DNA of 64,000 nt, taken from NCBI RefSeq assembly GCF_035917455.1, contig NZ_CP109078.1:620001-684000 (forward strand), read 5' to 3'. The notes under the pieces were generated by a model. The model was not told where the DNA came from. It made no database searches and worked only from the letters and a program-made list of their open reading frames with translations. Position numbers and translations under genes: made by a program. This DNA is from Micromonospora sp. NBC_01796. Lineage in GTDB: Bacteria; Actinomycetota; Actinomycetes; Mycobacteriales; Micromonosporaceae. Positions 44,655 through 52,569 of the stretch are shown here, one piece after another (within the stretch, counting starts at the first letter, position 1; each line of letters opens with the position of its first letter).

Positions 44655-45314
44655 TCACGGCACCAGATGGATGCGGATCTTCCTGGCGGTGACCACCGCG
44701 TCCTCGAGTACGGCCAGTCGCGGTTCGGGGGACTCGATCAGTCGCGGATGGCGCAGCGGCACCAGCGGTGACAACCGCCGGTCCGCCAGCACCGTGTCGA
44801 TCATCGACCGGTCCCCACCGCAGACCAGTGCCCGTACGGCGTCGTCGGGGTCGGCGGGCACGCCCGGCGCGTGGGGCAGCAGGACCCGGGCGGTGATGTC
44901 GGCGGCCCGCTGGGCGGCGGCCTGGGCCTGGTTCTCGCGGCGACGGGCGTAGCGGTGCTGTGACGTACCGCCGGCCGCGGTGCGACCCTGTACGTAGAAG
45001 CGCTCGACCTTGGACACGGTCACGCTCGTACCGTCCGCGACACCGGTGGCGACCGCGCCCTTGCGTACCAGCAGCAGGGCGATCCGGGGTGGTCGGACGA
45101 CCTCGGCGAGCAGGGCGTCGACATCCCCCACGGTGGCGAGCCCCGGTGGCGGATACAGGGTGGCGGTGTCGCCGTTGTTCACCCCGGTCAGCACGAGGCC
45201 CTGCTCGGTGGCGCCGTCGTGCCGGCCGTAGAAGCCGTCGAGCCACCCCCGGATCCGCTCCGGCGAGATCTCCACCCAACGCCCACCACCGGCGGCGGGC
45301 CGTGCCTGGCGCAC
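44655..45314 (-). CDS. Peptidyl-tRNA hydrolase of the acVLRF1 family
   Basis: A 219-residue ribosome-rescue factor, the actinobacterial Vms1-like release-factor-1 domain. The signature loop is VQGRTAAGGTSQHRYARRRENQA in two parts (residues 108-118 and 119-130), with Gln119 as the likely catalytic residue and the Arg-rich helix after it for tRNA. The N-terminus (RIRGWLDGF) and KGAVATGV strand fit the family. It would cleave nascent chains from stalled 50S subunits. GTG 45314 with GGAGG close upstream is chosen. It is divergent from the TraB-like gene. Confidence 0.88.
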   Translation of the reverse strand: MRQARPAAGGGRWVEISPERIRGWLDGFYGRHDGATEQGLVLTGVNNGDTATLYPPPGLATVGDVDALLAEVVRPPRIALLLVRKGAVATGVADGTSVTVSKVERFYVQGRTAAGGTSQHRYARRRENQAQAAAQRAADITARVLLPHAPGVPADPDDAVRALVCGGDRSMIDTVLADRRLSPLVPLRHPRLIESPEPRLAVLEDAVVTARKIRIHLVP

Positions 45315-45418
45315 CTGACCTCCACCCGTCCGGGACGGCAGACCCACGGCACAGTGCCGCTTGCCGCCCTGCCCTACCTTCCAGAACTGAAGTCTCGCAG
45401 ACCACGGGGTGGGCAGGC

Positions 45419-46126
45419 ATGCAGATCATCGAGCACAGTGTCATCGGCACCCGGTCGGCCGTACTGCGCCTTCGGCGCCACGACGCACAGTTGCAGTTCG
45501 TGCTGTTCCCGATGCTCCATGTGGCGAACCCGCAGTTCTACGTTGCGGTGGCCGACCGGCTGCGCGCCTGTGACCTGCTCGTCGTCGAGGGAGTCAGCGG
45601 CGGCCCGTCCGTGCTCGCCTCGGCGATCACGCTCACCTACCGGGTGATGCCGGCCAACAAACGATCCGGGCTGGTGGTCGACAACATCCCGTACGGGTCG
45701 CTCGGGGTGGAACTGATCAACCCGGACGTCACGACGAAGGAGTTCGCCCGGAGCTGGCGAGCCATGCCACTGCACTACCGGCTGATGGTGTGGTGCCTGA
45801 TCCCGTTCATGACCGTGGCACATTTCTTCGGCGGCACCCGGCGGCTGCTCTCGCCCGAGATCGAGTTGAGCGACCTGCCCAGCGGCAGGGCGGAGCTCTA
45901 CTCGGACCACGAGGGCACCGATCATCTCGAACGTACGCTCGGCGGTGAACGAGACGAGCGGTTGCTGGCGGCGCTCGCCGAACTCGTCCGTACCCGCTCG
46001 GCCGAGCGGATCGACGTGGCGGTCGTCTACGGCGCCGCTCACATGCCGGCGATCGTACGCGGACTCTCGGAACGGCACGGCTACCGTCCGCGTACGGGCG
46101 AGTGGCTGACGGTCATCGAGGCGTGA
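45419..46126 (+). CDS. TraB/PrgY-like protein
   Basis: A 235-residue protein resembling the TraB/PrgY/TIKI superfamily: an N-terminal His in FPMLHVANPQFY, the acid pair in CDLLVVEGVSGG, an Arg/Lys region, and the C-terminal VVYGAAHMPAIV with a second conserved His. A moderately hydrophobic stretch (HYRLMVWCLIPFMTVAHFFG, about 120-140) may be a membrane-binding helix. Members elsewhere degrade or block signalling peptides. Its stop overlaps the next gene's ATG by one base (TGATG), so the HEAT-like protein is coupled to it. Confidence 0.75.
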   Translation: MQIIEHSVIGTRSAVLRLRRHDAQLQFVLFPMLHVANPQFYVAVADRLRACDLLVVEGVSGGPSVLASAITLTYRVMPANKRSGLVVDNIPYGSLGVELINPDVTTKEFARSWRAMPLHYRLMVWCLIPFMTVAHFFGGTRRLLSPEIELSDLPSGRAELYSDHEGTDHLERTLGGERDERLLAALAELVRTRSAERIDVAVVYGAAHMPAIVRGLSERHGYRPRTGEWLTVIEA

Positions 46127-47034
46127 TGACCGACGACGGTGGCCTGACGGGGCTGGACGTGGTGCCGTGGGGGGCACTGCACCACGCCTACGGCAGCGCG
46201 ATCGACGTACCCGACCAGCTTCGGGGGCTTCGCTCACCCGAGCGGGACACCCGGCACGCCGCGCTGAACCAACTGTCCGGCAACGTCTACCACCAGGGGA
46301 CCCGCTGGCAGGCGAGCTGTCACACCGTACGGTTCCTGGTGGCGCTGGTCGACGACCCCGCCACTCCCGACCGGGCCTCGGTGCTCGGACTGCTGCGTGC
46401 GGTCGGAGTCGGTGACCGGCGCGACGATCATCTTCCGTTCCGCCCTGATCGGACCTTCGCCGATGCCGACGCGGTGGGCGACGAACAGCTCGCCGAGCTG
46501 ATTCGGTGGCTCTACCACGGCGACGACCCGTACGCCGACGACACGATGACGGACCTCGGCGACGCCGCCGCGCTGCGGTGGGACGCCGACTCCTTCCGGG
46601 CCGCCGCCGAACACACCGACCGTTATGCGCGTTGGGTGGGCGACACCGACCCGGAGGTGGCGGCGAGGGCCGCGGAACTGCTGGCCTGGTTCGCCCCAAC
46701 CGACGCCGCGGTCACCGCGCTGCTCATGGTCCCGGCCGATCCCGTACGTGCCCCGGTACGGGCCAGCGCCAACCTCACCCTCGCCCACCTGGACACCGAG
46801 GCGGTCGGGATCGAGCACCGGCTGCGGGAACTCCTGACGACACCACCGCCGGCGGTACACGTCACCGCCGCCGTCGCGCTGGCGTACCGGCTCGGGGATC
46901 GGCTTCCCGACCGGGCCCTCGACATCCTGATCAGGGCCGGGGAGCAGGACCCGCCACCCGAGTCACCCCCGGGCTGGGACCGCTCGGTGCGCGGGTTCGT
47001 CGCGCTCTCCCTGCAACGTCTCGGCCTGACCTGA
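46126..47034 (+). CDS. HEAT-repeat-like protein (second paralogue)
   Basis: A 302-residue helical protein. The N-terminus, with WGALHHAYGSAIDVPDQLR, HQGTRWQAS and DPATPDRA, matches the 405-residue protein at 25104-26321. The later part has helix pairs like HEAT repeats (DPEVAARAAELLAWF; VTAAVALAYRLGDRLPDRAL). No catalytic motif is visible. It is translationally coupled to the TraB-like gene. A possible 54-codon coding remnant continues in the same frame after its stop. Confidence 0.82.
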   Translation: MTDDGGLTGLDVVPWGALHHAYGSAIDVPDQLRGLRSPERDTRHAALNQLSGNVYHQGTRWQASCHTVRFLVALVDDPATPDRASVLGLLRAVGVGDRRDDHLPFRPDRTFADADAVGDEQLAELIRWLYHGDDPYADDTMTDLGDAAALRWDADSFRAAAEHTDRYARWVGDTDPEVAARAAELLAWFAPTDAAVTALLMVPADPVRAPVRASANLTLAHLDTEAVGIEHRLRELLTTPPPAVHVTAAVALAYRLGDRLPDRALDILIRAGEQDPPPESPPGWDRSVRGFVALSLQRLGLT

Positions 47035-47199
47035 GCCGGTGGCAGCGGGCCGCTCGGGGCGTGGTCGCTCGGTTCGGAGTTGTCGACGGGCGACGCGCTG
47101 AACGCCCCGCGCCGGATCGCCTCGCTGCCTGCCGCCGACACGGCCGCGGACTGCGCGTACGTCACCGGGCACGCCAATCCGACCAGCACCGTCGGCTGA
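47035..47199 (+). pseudogene. Orphan coding-like fragment in frame with the HEAT-like gene
   Basis: Directly after the TGA of the HEAT-like gene, the same frame stays open for 54 codons and then stops at 47197-47199. The translation runs AGGSGPLGAWSLGSELSTGD and ends GHANPTSTVG. Nearly every third base is G or C, as in real genes. No start codon or ribosome site precedes it. It could be the tail of an older gene or a readthrough extension. Confidence 0.4.
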
Positions 47200-47210
47200 T
47201 GCCGGAGTCC

Positions 47211-47250
47211 GGAAGAGGCCATGTCCACCAACGGGGACATGACCTCTTCC
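47211..47250. terminator. Hairpin terminator between convergent genes
   Basis: A 16-bp stem with one mismatch, GGAAGAGGCCATGTCC pairing with GGACATGACCTCTTCC, loop of 8 bases. It can serve the HEAT-like gene and the amphi-Trp gene. Confidence 0.8.
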
Positions 47251-47303
47251 GTGCCGGTGGGCGCCGTGCCACTTAGCCCGAACGCCCGCCCGACCCCGGA
47301 CAA

Positions 47304-47798
47304 CTACGCGGCGTCGGCGGGCTTCGCCTCGGCCGGCTTGACCTCCGTCGGCTCGGCGTCCGCAGACCCGGTCGCCGCAGGCTCAGCCTCCGCGGACTCG
47401 GTCGCGGCAGGCTCGGTCGCGGCAGGCTCGGTCGCGGCAGGCTCAGCTTCGGCCGGCTCGGTTTCGCTGTCCGCCGTACCGTCCGCTTCGGTGGCGGCGC
47501 TCTCCTCGCTCTCCTCCTCGTCGTCCTCGCTGTCGGTCTCCGCCTCGTCCGAATCGTCGGCCGATCCGGCCACCTCGGGACCGGTCCAGGAGAACTCGAT
47601 CTCGACCGAGATCTCCGTACCGCTCTCGCGCTCGATCTCCAGCTCGCACCGGACCTGGTCGGCGACCGTCACCGCGCCGGCGGCGCCGTAGAAGATCTGT
47701 CCACCGGACTCCAACTGGCTGGCCAACTGGCGCAGCCACGCGGCCAGATCGGCCCGCGACACCGTACGGGCGTCCTCGTAGATTTGCATGCCCGACAT
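47304..47798 (-). CDS. Amphi-Trp domain protein with acidic repeat tail
   Basis: A 164-residue protein. Residues 1-85 form an amphi-Trp domain (DLAAWLRQLASQLESGG, then VRCELEIERE and IEFSW), a small beta domain of unknown role found in many bacteria and archaea. The tail (about 90-164) is Asp/Glu-rich, then a run of five-residue Pro/Ala units such as EPAAT, encoded by 15-bp DNA repeats. ATG 47798 is chosen over 47789 by its purine-rich upstream. The tail is likely disordered and may vary in length between strains. Confidence 0.78.
   Translation of the reverse strand: MSGMQIYEDARTVSRADLAAWLRQLASQLESGGQIFYGAAGAVTVADQVRCELEIERESGTEISVEIEFSWTGPEVAGSADDSDEAETDSEDDEEESEESAATEADGTADSETEPAEAEPAATEPAATEPAATESAEAEPAATGSADAEPTEVKPAEAKPADAA
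47341..47460 (-). repeat. 15-bp tandem repeat inside the amphi-Trp gene
   Basis: Eight 15-bp units, three of them (47401-47415, 47416-47430, 47431-47445) identical or one base apart (GTCGCGGCAGGCTCG). The others are degenerate. On the coding strand they encode EPAAT-like pentapeptides. Copy number may vary by slippage. Confidence 0.8.
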
Positions 47799-47905
47799 GC
47801 TCGCATTCCACGATGGACCGTCAGCGGACGGGTCCGGTGCCGGGAAAGGCGTTCCGAGGCCGATGATCGTCGGCGAACACCCAGCTCGGCCTGGTCCGGA
47901 GCCGG

Positions 47906-48784
47906 TTACCGGGCCAGCAGGGAGCGCAGGGTCTTGACCACCTCGGCGGGGGCTTCCTCGGCCATGAAATGACCACTGGAGACGGTGGCGTGGTCCAGAT
48001 CCGCCGCCCACGGCCGCCACAGGGCTGCCGCGTCGAAGCCGAGCGCGTCGCCCCAGTCCTGCTGGCGGACGGCCACCGGCATGCGGAGCCGGTTCCCGGC
48101 CGCCCGGTCGGCCCGGTCGTGCTCGACGTCGATACCGGCCGACGCCCGGTAGTCGGCGACGATCGACGGTACGGCTTCACGCGACGCCTTCAGGTACGCC
48201 TCCCGCACGTCGGCCGGGATGGCGTCGGGGTTGCGGGTCCAGATGTCGAGGAAGTAGCCGAAGAAGGCGTCGGCACTGGCGCTGATCATCTGCTCGGGCA
48301 GACCCGGCGGCTGGGCCATCAGGTAGAGATGGAAGCCGACCGCGGCGCTGGCCCCCTGCAGAACGTCCCACATGTCCAGGGTCGGCAGCACGTCGAGGGA
48401 GGCGAGTCGGGTGACCGCGTCGGGGTGGTCGAGGCCGGCGCGGATGGCGACCAGGGCACCCCGGTCGTGCCCGGCCAGGGCGAACCGGTCATGGCCGAGG
48501 GCGCGGGCCAGCGCGACGATGTCGGCGGCCATGGTCCGCTTGGAGTACGTGCTCCCGTCGGTCTCGGCGGGTTTGTCGCTGGCGCCGTAGCCGCGCAGGT
48601 CGGGGCAGATCACGGTGTGATCGGCGGCGAGGTCGGCCGCGACGTGCCGCCACATGAGGTGGGTCTGCGGGAAGCCGTGCAGCAGCACGAACGGGCTGCC
48701 CGAGCCGCCGACGGCGACGTTGAGTGCCACGTTCTCGGCAACGGTGACGCGCTGGTAGTCGAATCCGACGATCCTGGGTTCCAC
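47906..48784 (-). CDS. Haloacetate dehalogenase/epoxide hydrolase-like enzyme
   Basis: A 292-residue alpha/beta-fold enzyme with an Asp nucleophile. LLHGFPQTHLMW gives the oxyanion loop, CPDLRGYGAS the first strand turn, GHDRGA holds Asp107, and SGHFMAEEAP contains the catalytic His. The GHDRG elbow marks the haloacetate and haloalkane dehalogenases and epoxide hydrolases. GTG 48784 with GGAAAGGG upstream is the start; the much longer frame to 49225 overlaps the SARP gene and is not real. Monocistronic, divergent from the SARP regulator. Confidence 0.9.
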   Translation of the reverse strand: MEPRIVGFDYQRVTVAENVALNVAVGGSGSPFVLLHGFPQTHLMWRHVAADLAADHTVICPDLRGYGASDKPAETDGSTYSKRTMAADIVALARALGHDRFALAGHDRGALVAIRAGLDHPDAVTRLASLDVLPTLDMWDVLQGASAAVGFHLYLMAQPPGLPEQMISASADAFFGYFLDIWTRNPDAIPADVREAYLKASREAVPSIVADYRASAGIDVEHDRADRAAGNRLRMPVAVRQQDWGDALGFDAAALWRPWAADLDHATVSSGHFMAEEAPAEVVKTLRSLLAR

Positions 48785-48966
48785 GGTGGGCCCTTTCCGG
48801 GGGACAGTGATTGCTGTGTGCCTTTTCGCGCGGTATCGGCGTTTCTGCCGCCGTACCGCGTCCTGCCTGTCGAGCCTGCCGGGCGGTGATGAGCGGTGGG
48901 TCAGCAACGAATGAGTACGCGGCGCGCACGGGCGGCGAACCCGGGTCGGCCGCATAGATTGGTGCC

Positions 48967-51900
48967 ATGACCAGGCAGGCGACGGCACCGGAGGTGACCT
49001 TCGGCGTACTGGGTCCGGTCGGTGCCGGCAACGACCGTGGCCCGGTTCCGTTGAAGGGTGCCCGCCAGCGTGCGGTCCTCGCCCGGCTGCTGATCGCCCG
49101 GGGCCGGGTCGTACCGGTCGACCGGCTCGTCGGGGACCTGTGGCAGGAGCCGGCGCCGGGCGCGGTGGCGGCGATCCGTACGTTCGTGTCCGATCTGCGG
49201 CGGGCCCTGGAACCGGACCGGCCACCCCGCCAGCCGGCCCGGCTGCTGGTCACCGCACCACCCGGGTACGCGCTGCGGGCCGCACCGGACGCGGTCGACG
49301 CCTGGCGGTTCGAGTCCCTGGTCGGTGAGTCGGCCACACTGCTCGCCGCCGGACGGGCCGCCGAGGCGCTGGCCGGTCTGGACGACGCGCTCGGCCTGTG
49401 GCGGGGGCCCGCGTACGCCGAGTACGCCGAGCAGACCTGGGCCCGGGCGGAGATCAACCGGCTGGACGAGGTCCGGATGCTGGCCGTGGAACGGCGGGCC
49501 GAGACACTGCTGGCGCTGGGCCGAGCCGCCGAGGCCGCGTTCGACCTGCGGGCAACCGCCGACGGTCATCCGCTGCGCGAGGACACCTGGCAGTTGCTGG
49601 CCACCGCGCTGTACCGGTCGGGTCGCCAGGGGGAGGCGCTGGCCACCCTGCGCCGGGCACGGCAGACCCTGGCCACGGAACTCGGCGTCGACCCGGGCCC
49701 CCGACTCCGGCAGTTGCAGGCCGACATCCTCGCCCACGCCCCGCACCTCGACCCGCCGGTCACCCGGACCGCCGCCGAGGTTCCCGTACCGCCGGGCAAT
49801 GCAGGGGCGGCACCGGCCGCGCGGGTCGGGGCGGTGGGCGTACCCGATGGAGAGCCCTCGCCGGACGAACCGCGCCCGTTCGTCGGCCGGGACGAGGAAC
49901 TGGGCCGGCTGGAGCAGACGGCCGACGCGGTGACCCGGCACGGCCGGGCGACACTCGCCCTGGTCTCCGGGGACGCGGGCGCGGGCAAGACGGCCCTGGC
50001 CGAGGCGCTCACCGAACGGCTGGCGGCGCGCGGCTGGACCACGGCGTGGGGGCGGGTGCCCGAGTACGAGGGCGCGCCGGTCGACTGGCCGTGGGTGCAG
50101 ATCACCGACGCCCTCACCGGGTCGACGTCCGAACCGGACCACCCGGACCCGGAGTCGGGTGAGGACCCCGCGGTGGCCCGGTTCCGTCTGCGCCGGGCGG
50201 CGGTGGCCCGCCTCGCGGCGGTGACGAGCCGGGGACCGACCCTGATGGTCGTCGACGACCTGCACCGGGCCGACGAAGGCACCCTGGACCTGCTGGCCGC
50301 GCTGCTGGTCGAGCCGGAGCCGGTCACCGGACCCGTGCTGGTCGTCGGCACCTACCGCGCCACCGAGATCACCCCGGAGCTGACCGGGGCCCTGGCCCGA
50401 CTGGCCCGCACCGAGCCGGTACGGATCTACCTGGGCGGGCTGTCCGAGACCGCGACCGGGGAGCTCGCCCGCACCGTCGCCGGGCAGGACCTGGACGCCC
50501 CGACCACGCTCCTGATCCACCGTCGCAGCGGCGGCAACCCGTTCTTCGTACGGGAACTCGCGCGACTGCTGGCCGCCGAGGGCGGTGCCGCGCTGCAAAC
50601 CGTCCCGGCGGGCGTACGGGACGTCATCCGGCACCGGCTGGCTCGGCTGCCGGAACCGGCACAGACCCTGTTGCGGCAGGCGGCGGTGATCGGCCGGGAC
50701 ATCGACCCGGAGGTGCTGACCGCCCTGGCCGGGGATGACGCGCCGATCCTCGACGCCCTCGACAGCGCCCTGGCGGCCGGCTTCCTCACCGAACGGGGCA
50801 CCGACGGGCGGCCGGTCTTCACCCACATCCTGGTGCGCGACACCCTCTACGGCGACCTGTCCGCGCTGCGCCGGGCCCGGTGGCACGCCGTGGTCGCCGA
50901 GGCGATCGAACGGTTGCACCCGGACGACGTGACGGCACTCGCCCACCACTTCGACCGGGCCGGGAGCACCGCCACCGCACACCGTGCCGCGCACTACTCC
51001 CGTGCCGCCGCCGAGCAGGCCGAACGGCGTTTCAACCCGCACGAGGCGGCCCGGTTGTGGCGGCAGGCGCTCGCCGCCCACGACCGCGCGGGCGGCGGTG
51101 ACGTACGGGAGCGGCTGGCGGCGGTGATGGGGCTGGGCCGTACGGTCGCGGTGACCGGGCACCTGGACCGGGCCCGCCGGTACCGGGCCGAGGCGGTCAC
51201 CACGGCGGTGCGGCTGGGTGATCCGGAGCTGACCGCGACGGTTGTCACCGCGTTCGACGTACCGGCGATCTGGACCCGCAACGACGACGAGGAGCTGTCC
51301 CGGCTGATCGTCGACGCCGCCGAACAGACCCTGGCCGCGCTCGGCGCGGATCGGGCGGAGCAGCGCAGCCGCCTGCTGAGCACGATCGCCCTGGAGACGC
51401 GGGGCGACACCACGGACCGTGGTCGGCGGGCGGCGTACGAGGCGGAGGCCATCGCCCGGACGGCGGGCGACCCGGCGCTGCTGGCGTTCGCCCTCAACGC
51501 CCGCTTCATGCACACCTTCCACCGGGCGGGGCTGGCCGGCGAGCGTGCCCGGATCGGCGCCGAACTGGTCGACCTCGGTGCCCGGCACGAGCTGGTGACC
51601 TTCGAGGTGCTGGGTCACCTGATCCTGCTCCAGTCCCGGTGCGCGGTCGCCGACCTGGTCGACGCCGACACGCACGCGCAGGCCGCCGACCGCCTCGCGC
51701 ACCGGTACGACCTGCCGCTGGTCGGCGTCTTCACCCAGTGGTACGCCGCCCTGCGCCTGTCCCTCACCGGGCACCCGGCCGAAGCGGAGGCGGCGTACCG
51801 GGCCGCGTCCACCCGCCTGCGCGGCGGGAGCATGCCGGGCATGGAACCGGGGCTGCTCTCGCTCGCCCTGCTCTCGCTGGACCTCCGGGAGCCCCTGCCG

Positions 51901-52302
51901 GACGGGACCGGGTGGCCCGACCGTGACTGGGGCCCGTACGAGCCGTGGATCCTGCCCCTGACCCTGCTCGCCGCCGGTCGCCGGGAGGAGGCCGCCGACG
52001 CGTTGTCGAGGGTCCCGGAGTCGCCGCACGACCTGTTGCGGGAGGCCCGGCTGAGCCTCGTCGCCCGTGCGGCCCTCGCCCTCGGTGACCGGACCGCGAT
52101 GGAAACCGTCTACGGGGGACTGTTGCCGGCGGTGCACGAGCTGGCCGGGGCGGGTAGCGGCGTACTCGGTTTCGGGTCCGTGGCCGGGTGTCTCGGCGAC
52201 CTCGCCACCGCGCTGGGACTTCCCGTCGAGGCCGCCGGCCACTACGAGGCGGCCCGGGAAAGGCACGCTTCGGGGGCCGCCGGGGACCGTTCGGGTTCCT
52301 AG
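48967..52302 (+). CDS. Large SARP-type regulator with AAA ATPase domain
   Basis: An 1111-residue regulator. The N-terminus is an OmpR-like winged helix (about 8-103; FGVLGPVGAGNDRGPVPLKG, GAVAAIRTFVSDLRRAL) followed by the bacterial transcriptional activation domain (about 110-255). An AAA-type ATPase starts with Walker A GDAGAGKT near residue 336 and LMVVDDLHRAD as Walker B; the C-terminal 450 residues are helical TPR-like repeats. Large SARPs of this kind activate antibiotic gene clusters or morphological genes. No cluster is adjacent, so targets are distal or the neighbouring dehalogenase. The ATG is the only start near the winged helix. Confidence 0.93.
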   Translation: MTRQATAPEVTFGVLGPVGAGNDRGPVPLKGARQRAVLARLLIARGRVVPVDRLVGDLWQEPAPGAVAAIRTFVSDLRRALEPDRPPRQPARLLVTAPPGYALRAAPDAVDAWRFESLVGESATLLAAGRAAEALAGLDDALGLWRGPAYAEYAEQTWARAEINRLDEVRMLAVERRAETLLALGRAAEAAFDLRATADGHPLREDTWQLLATALYRSGRQGEALATLRRARQTLATELGVDPGPRLRQLQADILAHAPHLDPPVTRTAAEVPVPPGNAGAAPAARVGAVGVPDGEPSPDEPRPFVGRDEELGRLEQTADAVTRHGRATLALVSGDAGAGKTALAEALTERLAARGWTTAWGRVPEYEGAPVDWPWVQITDALTGSTSEPDHPDPESGEDPAVARFRLRRAAVARLAAVTSRGPTLMVVDDLHRADEGTLDLLAALLVEPEPVTGPVLVVGTYRATEITPELTGALARLARTEPVRIYLGGLSETATGELARTVAGQDLDAPTTLLIHRRSGGNPFFVRELARLLAAEGGAALQTVPAGVRDVIRHRLARLPEPAQTLLRQAAVIGRDIDPEVLTALAGDDAPILDALDSALAAGFLTERGTDGRPVFTHILVRDTLYGDLSALRRARWHAVVAEAIERLHPDDVTALAHHFDRAGSTATAHRAAHYSRAAAEQAERRFNPHEAARLWRQALAAHDRAGGGDVRERLAAVMGLGRTVAVTGHLDRARRYRAEAVTTAVRLGDPELTATVVTAFDVPAIWTRNDDEELSRLIVDAAEQTLAALGADRAEQRSRLLSTIALETRGDTTDRGRRAAYEAEAIARTAGDPALLAFALNARFMHTFHRAGLAGERARIGAELVDLGARHELVTFEVLGHLILLQSRCAVADLVDADTHAQAADRLAHRYDLPLVGVFTQWYAALRLSLTGHPAEAEAAYRAASTRLRGGSMPGMEPGLLSLALLSLDLREPLPDGTGWPDRDWGPYEPWILPLTLLAAGRREEAADALSRVPESPHDLLREARLSLVARAALALGDRTAMETVYGGLLPAVHELAGAGSGVLGFGSVAGCLGDLATALGLPVEAAGHYEAARERHASGAAGDRSGS

Positions 52303-52569
52303 GATCGGGGGCGTGACCATGCGCGTCGCGTCCGCCCTGATGTCCCGACTGCTTCCGCGCCGTACCGCGATCGCCGTTTTCGCCCGCGCCTCCCGGGACC
52401 TGAGCCCGCCCACGGTCGCGCCCTGATTCCGACGTCCGGGACCGTGCGGAACACGATGGGAAACAACGTCCGAATTCGCTATTCCGGACTGCCCGGCCGC
52501 GCTGTCGGGTGGGCATTAGGCTGGCCCTGAGCCTATGAATGTCACCGTTTCTCTCGGCTGGAGGCGCAC

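Noticed and set aside
47341-47460. Possible CRISPR-like repeat array
   Set aside because: Units are 15 bp, without spacers, in frame within a gene; this is a coding tandem repeat.
48901-52413. A 1170-codon open frame on the minus strand opposite the SARP gene
   Set aside because: The plus strand has clear SARP, AAA and TPR-like domains; the minus frame is low-complexity Arg/Gly/Pro-rich and is a GC-bias shadow.
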